This document shows positions 56,869 to 64,000 of a DNA stretch of 64,000 bases, piece by piece; the first letter of the stretch is position 1; each line of letters begins with the position of its first letter. The notes beneath the pieces are model-generated. The model had not been told where the DNA came from, made no database searches, and was given only the letters and a program-made list of their open reading frames with translations. The position numbers were made by a program, and so were the translations under genes. The DNA is taken from NCBI GenBank assembly GCA_024104275.1, contig JAGGHK010000001.1:908452-972451 (forward strand), written 5' to 3'. This DNA is from Bifidobacterium sp. (lineage in GTDB: Bacteria; Actinomycetota; Actinomycetes; Actinomycetales; Bifidobacteriaceae).

Positions 56869-58284
56869 TCAGTATGCGCCTGCGATAACCCGGTCCAGAT
56901 CCGCGATAAGGTCGGAAGGCTCTTCGAGTCCGATGGAAAGCCGCAGCAAATGATCATCGACACCGGCGGCACGACGATAGTCGCCCGGAACCTCGCGGTG
57001 CGTGATGCGCGCCGGATTGACGATCAGCGAATGCGTGTCGCCAATGTTGGGGACGTAGGAAAACACACGCACGGCATTGACCACACGATTGATATGTGAT
57101 TCGTCGCCTTCCAAACGGAAGGAAAGCACCGGGCCGATGCCGTCTGGGAAATAGCGGTCGGCGAGCGGCTTGTCGGCGCTGGAATCGAGGCCGGAGTAAT
57201 TGACCTGAGCGACATGCGGCACTGTTTCCAGATGACGTGCGATTTCAAGAGCGGTGTCGGTTTCACGACGGAACCGCTGCGGCAGCGTCTCCAAACCGAT
57301 GAGCTGCAGATAGGCGTTGGCCGGCGACATCACCGCGCCGAGATTGTGCAGGTATTTGATGCGTACGCGACCGGCGAAAGCGGCGTTACCGTAAGCCTCG
57401 ACGAAACTTTTCCAGATGCCTTTCCTCTCGTCGCTGATCACCAGTTCCTTTTGCGTGAATTGCGGGAAACGGCCGTTGGCCCAGTCGAACTTGCCTGAGT
57501 CTACAACCACACCCCCCAAGGCGTTGCCGTGCCCGCTGATGCCCTTGGTGGTGGAATGGACAACGACATCGGCGCCGAACTCGATTGGACGGAACAGGTA
57601 TGGTGTCGGCACGGTGTTGTCGACGATGAGGGCGACGCCGTGGCGATGAAGCATGCTGGCAAGGGGCTCAATATCGGTGATTTTGGTGGAGGGATTAGCC
57701 ACGGATTCCGCGAAGACTGCGCGGGTATCAGGCGTGATTTTCGATTCGACCTCGGCAATATCGTTGATATCCTCGACGAAATCGGTATGGATGCCGAACT
57801 GCGGGAAGAAACTTTCCATCGCATCGATGGAGGCACCGTAAAGGTCTTTGGGAGCGATGAGCCTGCCACCGCCCTCGGCAGCACATAGCAACGCGAACGA
57901 CACCGCAGCCATGCCCGACGCCAGCGCGACCGCCGAAACTCCGCCCTCGAGGTCGGCCAGACGGCGTTCCAGCGCATCAACCGTGGGATTGGCGCAACGT
58001 GAGTACGAGAATCCCTCGATTTCGCCGGAGGAAAGGCCGTCGCCGCGAACCGCGTCGTGCATGGCGAAAGCGGCGCTCTGATAGATCGGGATGCTTACCG
58101 AACCGTTGTGTTCGTACGGGTCGTAGCCGGCGTGAACGGCACGGGTTTCGAAGGCCAGTTGCGGCTTTTGGCGTCTTGCTTCTTGGGAACCGTTAATCGG
58201 TGAATCGCTGGCTGAGGAATCGTAGGCTTGGGAATCATCGAATTTTGGACAGCCCGCCAAACCGTTTTCGGTGTCACTGGACAT
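56869..58284 (-). CDS. O-acetylhomoserine sulfhydrylase-type PLP enzyme
   Basis: Cys/Met-metabolism PLP family, 471 aa. Features: FETRAVHAGYDPYEHNGS, PIYQSAAF, SYSRCANPTVDALERRLADL, and the PLP lysine in VVHSTTKGISGHGN (about residue 240). Most like O-acetylhomoserine aminocarboxypropyltransferase (MetY) in length and the late GDTHSLIVNPA, which would make homocysteine from sulfide. Start at MSSDTENG (58284) with GGGAG upstream. Cystathionine gamma-synthase is the alternative. Confidence 0.85.
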   Translation of the reverse strand: MSSDTENGLAGCPKFDDSQAYDSSASDSPINGSQEARRQKPQLAFETRAVHAGYDPYEHNGSVSIPIYQSAAFAMHDAVRGDGLSSGEIEGFSYSRCANPTVDALERRLADLEGGVSAVALASGMAAVSFALLCAAEGGGRLIAPKDLYGASIDAMESFFPQFGIHTDFVEDINDIAEVESKITPDTRAVFAESVANPSTKITDIEPLASMLHRHGVALIVDNTVPTPYLFRPIEFGADVVVHSTTKGISGHGNALGGVVVDSGKFDWANGRFPQFTQKELVISDERKGIWKSFVEAYGNAAFAGRVRIKYLHNLGAVMSPANAYLQLIGLETLPQRFRRETDTALEIARHLETVPHVAQVNYSGLDSSADKPLADRYFPDGIGPVLSFRLEGDESHINRVVNAVRVFSYVPNIGDTHSLIVNPARITHREVPGDYRRAAGVDDHLLRLSIGLEEPSDLIADLDRVIAGAY

Positions 58285-58443
58285 AGCGCTCCCCCAATAT
58301 CTTCTCGATTTCGATAAATGTTTTGATACTACGTTACCGTGCAGGGCCTTCGCCGCCACGCGTCTTGCCATATCAAAAATCTATACATGGTTCATGGAGC
58401 TACAAGAGGCAACGTAAATGGCGGGGATTCACAAATGAAAAAA

Positions 58444-58480
58444 CACGTGCGCATGCATCTTTGGAATGCATGCGCACGTG
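58444..58480 (-). terminator. Rho-independent terminator of the ABC transporter gene
   Basis: A 15-bp perfect stem (CACGTGCGCATGCAT, 58444-58458 with 58466-58480) followed on the minus strand by TTTTTT. A strong intrinsic terminator just after the transporter stop. Confidence 0.92.
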
Positions 58481-58498
58481 CCATGATTGAGAGAAGGG

Positions 58499-61381
58499 TT
58501 ATTCGGTGCGCAACGCCGTGGCCGGGTCCTGTTTGGCGGCCTTGCGAGACGGGATGAGCCCGCCGATCAAGGTGAGGACCACCGACAGGATAATGAGTAT
58601 TATCGCGCCGGAAAGCGGCAGCGCGGCGTTGACGCGGTTGGTGCCCATGAAGTGGTGCATCACCGCGTTGCCAGGCACGATCAGTATCAGCGTGACCACG
58701 ATGCCTATCACGCCTGCACACAGGCCGATGATGCCCGTCTCGGCGTTGAAGACCGTGGAGACGTTGTGCTTCGAGGCCCCCATCGCGCGCAGGATGCCGA
58801 TCTCCTTGGTGCGTTCGAGCACCGAGATGTAGGTGATGATGCCGATCATGATCGACGAAACGACCAGCGAGACCGCGACAAAGGCGATCAGGACGTAGGT
58901 GATGACGTTGATGATGGTGGTCACCGAGTTCATCATCAGACCCGCGTAATCGGTGTAGACGATGCGGTCCTTCTTCTTGGCGCCATCGTTGTAGCTCTTG
59001 ATGGCATCTTCGATCTTGTTTTTCGCCTCGAAACTGTCGGCGTAGATCTTGATGGAGCTCGGGGCGTCACGGCCGATGACGCCGAAATCGGCGAGGTTGC
59101 CGTTGTAGGTGCCGGTGGAGACGTACTGGTTGTAGATCGAGACCAGCACGTTCTCGGGGGCCGTGGCGAGGTAGTTGCTGAAGGCCTGTGCCACCTGCTG
59201 CTCATCCATGCCGGAGACCGCTTCCTGCGGATTGCTGGCCACGGCGGCGTTTCCGGCGGCGGCCGCGGCGGCGTTACGTTGCTGGGTGACTTCGGCGGAT
59301 TGGCCGGAGCTTGCCGCACCCATGCCACCGGGCGCCTGGGTCATCAGGCTCTTGGCCATGTTCGCTTGGTCGGAGACGGGCAGTGAAGCCACATAAGCCT
59401 TGGCGTTGGCGGCCTTGGTCGCGTCGTCGGAAGGCGCGAAGGTCATACCGTTCAAGATGTTATGGCTGGAATCGGCTTTCTGCGCGTTGACGATTTCACT
59501 GGATTTGGTGTAGTCGATCAGCGAATTGGTGAGCATGCGCGTATAGCCGATGCCCGGCGCCAGCGGCGTAGTCTTGGCATTCGCGTCGGCCCGGATCACA
59601 CCCACGACCTTGAGCTTCACCGCGGCCTGCGAGTCCATGAGCTTGCCGACCTGATCGGCGTCATTGCCCACATATTTGAAGTGACCATCGGCACCCTTGA
59701 CATATTGGTCAGCTGCAGGCAAAAGCGTCAGCGACTGGTTCATCGCCTTCGAATAGTCGATGCGGGAGGTGTTGGTCTTGACTTTCTCACCGCTGTTCAA
59801 ACGGTTCATCATATCGTTGTAATCAGCGCTCGGGAGCAGGCCAAGCTCGTAGACCTGGGTCAGCGGGATCTCGTTGTTTTTGTCGAGCACCAGCACCACC
59901 TGATCGCTCGATTTGGGCCAGTGGCCCTTGACCACCTGATAGTTATCGGTAATCACCGAGCTGATCGGCTGCTTGTCGGCGTGTTCGCCTGGCATGATTT
60001 CGGCAAATGCAGACGGTGCCTTGTTGTTGTCGTCCTTGCCGGTGATTTTCGATATCTGCATAGATTGCAGACTTCCAAGATCACTGGATGACGAATTGAG
60101 TCCGGCGACAATACTCGCTCCGGACTGCGCCGCGACGGAACTACCCCCTACTTTCACGCCATCGACGTCCACAAGCGTGTCCTTGGAATCGTGGGTGAAC
60201 ACGGAGAATTTGGGGGAATAGGAATATTGGATGCCGACGTCGCCGACATACTTGCGCACGTCGTTGCCGGGCTTGTCGAGGTACTGCTTGAAGGGACTCA
60301 GGTTGTTGCTGGTGATGCCGTTGGTCACCGATGCCGCGCCCTTGACGCTGGAATCGTCGGGGTAGATGCCGTTGCGCGGCTTGGTCTTCTCCTTGGAATC
60401 GGCGGCGGCCTGGGCGGTGTCCATGATCTTGTTCATATCGAAGGTCTGCTCATTGATCTCTATGGGGTACGAGGTCAGTGTCTCCTTCTGGATATCCGCG
60501 ATATAGCGGTTCACACCGGTGGAAACCGAAAGAATCAGAGCAATACCGATAATGCCTATTGAACCGGCGAACGAGGTGAGAATGGTACGGGCCTTCTTGC
60601 TTTTGAGGTTGTTGAAGCTCAGCGCGACCGCCGTGGCGAACGACATCGAGGCCTTGCCCATCGTGCGATGGACGGCAGGCTTCTCATCAGCCATTTCCTC
60701 GGGTTCTACAGGTCTGGAATCACCGCGAATCACACCGTCCTTGAGCTCGACGATACGGTTGGCGTATTGGTGGGCGAGGTCGGGGTTGTGCGTGACCATG
60801 ACGACCAGGCGGTCCCTCGCCACCTCTTTGAGCAGGTCCATGATCTGCACGGAAGTCTCGGAATCGAGCGCGCCCGTCGGCTCATCGGCCAGGACGATGC
60901 TCGGATCGTTGACCAGTGCGCGGGCGATGGCGACGCGCTGCATCTGCCCGCCGGAAAGCTGGTTCGGCAACTTGTTGATGTGCTCGCCCAGCCCGACCTT
61001 CTGCAGGGCCTCTTCCGCACGCTTGCGGCGATCGGCGCGCGAGACGCCGGAGATGGTCAGGGCCAGCTCGACGTTGGAAAGGATGGTCTGGTGCGGGATG
61101 AGGTTGTAGCTTTGGAAAACGAAGCCGACCGTATGGTTGCGGTAGGAATCCCAGTCACGGTCCTTGTATTTCTTAGTCGACGTGCCGTTGATCACGAGGT
61201 CGCCGGAATCGTAACGGTCGAGCCCGCCGATGATGTTCAGGAGCGTGGTCTTGCCAGAGCCGGATGGCCCCAGAATCGCGACGAACTCGTTGTCGCGCAA
61301 GGTGAGGCTCACATGGTCCAGCGCCTGCTGGACGAAATCGCCCGTCTTATACTGCTTGCTGATGTCTTTGATCTGTAGCAC
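58499..61381 (-). CDS. MacB-like ABC transporter (fused ATPase and FtsX-type permease)
   Basis: 960 aa. Residues 1-230 form the ATPase: Walker [17 protein letters not shown], signature [15 protein letters not shown], Walker [12 protein letters not shown]. The permease has one membrane helix after residue 260 ([20 protein letters not shown]), a large extracellular domain (about 290-820) and three C-terminal helices (about 830-950) ending [15 protein letters not shown]. Extrusion or mechanotransmission, possibly in antimicrobial-peptide resistance or protein export, is typical for the family. GTG start at 61381 with AGGGA upstream. Confidence 0.9.
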   Translation of the reverse strand: MLQIKDISKQYKTGDFVQQALDHVSLTLRDNEFVAILGPSGSGKTTLLNIIGGLDRYDSGDLVINGTSTKKYKDRDWDSYRNHTVGFVFQSYNLIPHQTILSNVELALTISGVSRADRRKRAEEALQKVGLGEHINKLPNQLSGGQMQRVAIARALVNDPSIVLADEPTGALDSETSVQIMDLLKEVARDRLVVMVTHNPDLAHQYANRIVELKDGVIRGDSRPVEPEEMADEKPAVHRTMGKASMSFATAVALSFNNLKSKKARTILTSFAGSIGIIGIALILSVSTGVNRYIADIQKETLTSYPIEINEQTFDMNKIMDTAQAAADSKEKTKPRNGIYPDDSSVKGAASVTNGITSNNLSPFKQYLDKPGNDVRKYVGDVGIQYSYSPKFSVFTHDSKDTLVDVDGVKVGGSSVAAQSGASIVAGLNSSSSDLGSLQSMQISKITGKDDNNKAPSAFAEIMPGEHADKQPISSVITDNYQVVKGHWPKSSDQVVLVLDKNNEIPLTQVYELGLLPSADYNDMMNRLNSGEKVKTNTSRIDYSKAMNQSLTLLPAADQYVKGADGHFKYVGNDADQVGKLMDSQAAVKLKVVGVIRADANAKTTPLAPGIGYTRMLTNSLIDYTKSSEIVNAQKADSSHNILNGMTFAPSDDATKAANAKAYVASLPVSDQANMAKSLMTQAPGGMGAASSGQSAEVTQQRNAAAAAAGNAAVASNPQEAVSGMDEQQVAQAFSNYLATAPENVLVSIYNQYVSTGTYNGNLADFGVIGRDAPSSIKIYADSFEAKNKIEDAIKSYNDGAKKKDRIVYTDYAGLMMNSVTTIINVITYVLIAFVAVSLVVSSIMIGIITYISVLERTKEIGILRAMGASKHNVSTVFNAETGIIGLCAGVIGIVVTLILIVPGNAVMHHFMGTNRVNAALPLSGAIILIILSVVLTLIGGLIPSRKAAKQDPATALRTE

Positions 61382-61531
61382 GAATTCCCTGCCTGCCTAA
61401 TTGTCGCGTTTCTCGTCGCGTTTCTCGCCACACCAAAACTTAGTTCTGCTACTCTACCCCAATGCACGGCCTTGGACTCAAAATTTCTTGAGACTTTAGA
61501 CGATAATGCAAAAACATGTATAATTGATTCT

Positions 61532-61703
61532 GAAGCTTATGCTTCCGTATCGGCTAATACGTTAGCTCGCCGCCGGCTGGGAATGGCGTCAACCCAGATA
61601 GTCCGAGTCGTCGGACGAAAAAAATAACGGCAAGAACGGCAGCGCCGTAAGCCTTCGCGAGAGGCAGCCAGGAGGGTACCCTACCTGCGGGGCGGTATCC
61701 TCC
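61532..61703 (+). ncRNA. Multi-hairpin RNA candidate upstream of a nuclease-like relic
   Basis: About 172 nt filled with stems in order: GAAGC/GCTTC (61532-61545), CGGC/GCCG (61551-61572), CTGGG/CCCAG (61577-61597), GTCCGA/TCGGAC with a GTCG loop (61601-61616), ACGGC/GCCGT (61636-61648), GCCT/AGGC (61651-61665), and a 10-bp stem GGAGGGTACC/GGTATCCTCC (61671-61703) closing a loop with CTACCTGCGGGG. It ends 30 nt before the start of the nuclease-like gene. The design resembles large structured RNAs of mobile elements such as HEARO, but I cannot confirm a match. Confidence 0.5.
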
Positions 61704-61732
61704 TTCACTTATCAATGCAGATAGGAGGTACG

Positions 61733-62303
61733 GTGGCGAATCCTCAGCATCGTCAACAAGACGTTAAACACATCATTGAAGAATGTGCTGGTAACTATGA
61801 GAAAAATCTATTGAACCGATATGTGCTTTTTGGACCAACAGACGGAAGTCACCCATACGAAACCTTCTTCCCGGCCGAATGTTTCTTTCATTTGTGCGGA
61901 TTGGAATATAAGAATAAATGACAGAAGGTCTCAGCAAAGAAATTCTTTGAACTGGCTCTCGAACACCGCATAGACGCAGGGGTTATTTACACCGAAGTAC
62001 TCGCGTTATACAGCTCTGAAACTCTCAATTCTTCCACGTCTCGTTCGCATTGATGGATATGCCTCCAAATTTGTTTTCCCGTTCCCCTCTCTCGTCTTCG
62101 GCAAAACAAAAGCAGAATTTGCTGTCTATAACGGTGACGTCATTATGGGCTTCCGAATGGATTATGCCAAATCAAAAGCGTACGTTCCTTGTACAGCTCT
62201 ATGCGAACGGATGCCAAAATTACACGCTGAGAAGAACATCGGCTTCGTTAAGAAAACCCGACCCCAAACGATTAAGTCCAAACCGTGGATACATCCTGAT
62301 TAT
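61733..62303 (+). pseudogene. Broken PBECR4-like nuclease gene
   Basis: GTG start (61733) with AGGAGG 4 nt upstream. The first segment runs MANPQHRQQDVKHIIEEC to FFPAECFFHLCGLEYKNK, where a TGA stops it (61919-61921). The same frame then continues as KVSAKKFFELALEHRIDAG. Past a frameshift (about 62025-62035) it goes on as RLVRIDGYASKFVFPFP, MGFRMDYAKSKAYVP and NIGFVKKTRPQTIK until the insertion sequence at 62304. The F.HLcG motif and late I.F.KK pattern recall PBECR4 (phage Barnase/EndoU/ColicinE5-RelE-like nuclease 4) proteins. Inactivated by at least two lesions. Confidence 0.5.
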
Positions 62304-62374
62304 GGGGATATAGGCCAGAATGTGTGTCTGTAGTCGGTTTTGAGGGGTTGTCCCGTAATGGCCTTGTGACGGTT

Positions 62375-62398
62375 CGAAAGTGTCGGGCGACACTTTCG
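62375..62398. promoter_or_regulatory. Hairpin between IS end and transposase
   Basis: CGAAAGTGTCG, GG, then the exact complement: an 11-bp perfect stem in the transposase leader. It may bind transposase or limit read-through from outside. Confidence 0.45.
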
Positions 62399-62488
62399 GG
62401 GGCGGCCGGAATGTGTGTCCGGAACGGGGCCGGGCCGTTGTGGCGTAAGGGTTCCGGCCTGTTCGAATGTGCCGTGTTCGATGGAGGC

Positions 62489-63607
62489 ATGGAGACACCC
62501 CTGTGCGCCGACTGCGGCGGGAGGATGAAGAGGAACGGAACCACCGGCGCGGGCGGGACCCGGTGGCGGTGCAAGGTGTGCGGGGCGTCGCGCACCCGTT
62601 CCTACGACCGTGCCTCCGAGGACCTCCGGAAGGGCCTGGAATGGCTGTTCTCGGGGAACACGCAGGCCGGCGCGGGCGTGGCCGCGCGCACGCTGCGCCG
62701 GGGCGACGGGCTGATGCGGCGGCTGAACCCGCCCGTCCCCGTGGTGCGGGAACGGCACGACGTGGTGCAGGTCGACGGCATCCGGCTGCACCGGCGGGCC
62801 GTGGCCCTGATCGCCGTGGCCGACGGGCACGTCATCGGCTGGCGGGTCGCGAGGAGCGGGAACGGCCGGGCCTGGATGGAGCTGATGCGCCGCACCGCCC
62901 CGCCCGGGGTCCTGGTCTGCGACGGCGGCAACGGCATCGGCAAGGCCATGAAGGCCGTATGGCCCGGCACCCGGATGCAGCGCTGCCTGTTCCACGTCTG
63001 CATGAACATCACCGTCCTGACCGGCAAACGGCCCAAACTGGAGGCCGGCAGGGAACTGCTGAAACTGGCCCGGCGGCTCAGCCGGGTCAGGGACGCCGGC
63101 ATGATGGCGGACTGGCTCGCCGCCTACAACCAGCGGGAGCAGGACTGCAGGGACTTCCTGGACGAGAAGAGCGAATACGCCGACGCCCACCAGCGCCTGG
63201 CGCGCGCCCGCGCCATGATCCGCAGGCGGATCGCCGAACACGTCATGGACACGTTCATCACCATGGCCGGCGAATGCGAGGAGCCGATACCGCCGACCGA
63301 CAACCTCGTCGAGTCATGGAACCGGCGGCTGCGCGACATGCTCCGCAACCACAACGGCCTGCCCCTGGCCCACGGGATCAAGGCCATCCGCCGGTGGTGC
63401 CACATGCACACCGGACACCCCGAAAGCCCCGCATGGCTCGCCGCCCACGCCATCACCGACCAGCAGGTCGAACGGCTCAACGAGCAGGCATGGGAACACT
63501 CGCCCGAAGGCGCGGCACGAACCCTCGGCACGCCAGAGACCCGGGGCACCGGCATCGACCGGAACGAATTCCACACCCCGACCAGATACCCCAACCAGAC
63601 CGACTAA
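62489..63607 (+). CDS. IS1249-type transposase
   Basis: 372 aa from METPLCADCGG; the frame stays open upstream. N-terminal zinc ribbon (CADCGG and CKVCGAS), then a DDE-type catalytic domain as in the IS256/Mutator group: VVQVDGIRLH (first Asp), LVCDGGNGIGKAM (second Asp), CLFHVCMNI, and a late ...NLVESWNRRLRDML with the Glu. GC content is clearly higher than in the relic on its left, as expected for a recent arrival. Appears intact. Confidence 0.85.
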   Translation: METPLCADCGGRMKRNGTTGAGGTRWRCKVCGASRTRSYDRASEDLRKGLEWLFSGNTQAGAGVAARTLRRGDGLMRRLNPPVPVVRERHDVVQVDGIRLHRRAVALIAVADGHVIGWRVARSGNGRAWMELMRRTAPPGVLVCDGGNGIGKAMKAVWPGTRMQRCLFHVCMNITVLTGKRPKLEAGRELLKLARRLSRVRDAGMMADWLAAYNQREQDCRDFLDEKSEYADAHQRLARARAMIRRRIAEHVMDTFITMAGECEEPIPPTDNLVESWNRRLRDMLRNHNGLPLAHGIKAIRRWCHMHTGHPESPAWLAAHAITDQQVERLNEQAWEHSPEGAARTLGTPETRGTGIDRNEFHTPTRYPNQTD

Positions 63608-63646
63608 AAAACAGGACCGCCAGACACACAATTTGGCCTATAACCC

Positions 63647-63963
63647 CGGAAAGACTATCTCACCGGTTGCATCGCCGCTGGGCTCGACCTCGGAGCCGGA
63701 TCCGGACCGATGGACCACGCCTGGGCTTGGCGAAACTGTTGAAATGGTGGGAAGCCGGTGATGATCGCTATTCCTAGAACAAGCCCAGATTCGTAACGGT
63801 CAACTCTGCTGATGTCAATAATCTAGCATTATTCTCAAATTATTGACACTAACCAACCCCAACTGTCAACAGCCCAAGAACAACCCACAAATACACCAAG
63901 CCGTCACGACCGGCGCAGCCCCCTCCAAACCCATCAACCCGACATCCATTAGGAACATTGCTT
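63647..63963. other. Noncoding DNA right of the IS with a 10-bp inverted repeat
   Basis: From 63650 to about 63740 the plus strand reads like a gene fragment ([17 protein letters not shown]), ending in a stop; family unknown. TGTCAATAAT (63814-63823) and ATTATTGACA (63840-63849) form a 10-bp inverted repeat ahead of the next gene, a candidate operator or promoter. Confidence 0.4.
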
Positions 63964-64000
63964 ATGAATGAACCACGAACCACCGTAAACGCGGCTACCG
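63964..64000 (+). CDS. Start of an unidentified gene (cut by window end)
   Basis: ATG with AGGAA about 10 nt upstream and a reading MNEPRTTVNAAT that runs off the window. Too short to identify. Confidence 0.4.
   Translation, partial: MNEPRTTVNAAT

Larger units (their letters stand above)
62304..63646 (+). mobile_element. IS1249-like insertion sequence (IS256 group)
   Basis: Ends are 27-bp imperfect inverted repeats at 62304-62330 and 63620-63646 (sharing GGGG, TATAGGCCA and TGTGTGTCTG, three mismatches). One transposase gene lies inside. No target-site duplication is visible next to the ends. Confidence 0.75.

Noticed and set aside
58285-58498. SAM or SAH riboswitch ahead of the sulfhydrylase gene
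   Set aside because: No SAM or SAH aptamer core is visible; the strong hairpin there is the transporter terminator.
62467-63777. Second protein overlapping the transposase in another frame
   Set aside because: Arg/Pro/Gly-rich out-of-frame translation of a GC-rich gene, without start or family pattern.

Overview
The window looks like chromosome of a Bifidobacterium or a close relative (Bifidobacteriaceae, Actinobacteria). Support: high-GC codon use; actinobacterial families (PriA-type HisA, DUF3052, DUF3107, the DUF2342 metalloprotease next to a PDZ-Lon protein and a UvrD2-like helicase); the ftsZ-sepF-yggT-divIVA-lspA order; a glycan-degradation locus; and a coenzyme-A-reductase/NADH-oxidase type flavoprotein. 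No sequence search was run, so names rest on motifs and protein reading.

Layout. 1-7.4 kb: glycoside locus with a GH39 beta-xylosidase-like enzyme, a GH2 enzyme, an alpha/beta esterase and an MFS transporter, divergent from an IclR regulator with a 19-bp palindrome between them. 7.5-13.6 kb: histidine biosynthesis genes hisD, hisC, hisB, an acidic unknown, hisH and priA, split by a terminator after hisD. 13.7-13.9 kb: four copies of a 12-bp palindrome spaced exactly 62 bp apart. 14-26.4 kb: dnaE, an RluD-type pseudouridine synthase, lspA, divIVA, yggT, sepF, ftsZ, dus and glyS, all on the minus strand. Three related large hairpin elements lie in the gaps. 26.5-29.8 kb: a thiamine-binding-like protein, a LacI regulator, uppS and recO.

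29.9-36.0 kb is an accessory island bounded by two related hairpin repeats. It holds a very large, frameshifted BspA/InlB-repeat surface protein and a frameshifted toxin-antitoxin pair. 36-53.6 kb: a membrane hydrolase, a second DivIVA-domain protein, tRNA-Val, glyA, DUF3052, a PDZ-Lon protease, a DUF2342 protease, a UvrD2-like helicase, a phosphotransferase-fold protein with a lost active site, DUF3107, a PHP phosphoesterase, VKOR, dapF, murI and a patatin. 53.9-61.4 kb: a single-chain tandem fluoride channel (two CrcB domains plus a linker helix), an NADH oxidase behind a leader peptide, an O-acetylhomoserine sulfhydrylase-type enzyme and a MacB-like ABC transporter.

61.5-64 kb is mobile DNA: a compact multi-hairpin RNA candidate directly upstream of a broken gene resembling PBECR4 nucleases, then an IS1249-like (IS256 group) insertion sequence, and the first codons of another gene at the window edge.

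The best leads for something undescribed are the three-member hairpin family around dnaE and dus, the structured RNA ahead of the nuclease relic, the 62-bp palindrome array, and the fused fluoride channel.
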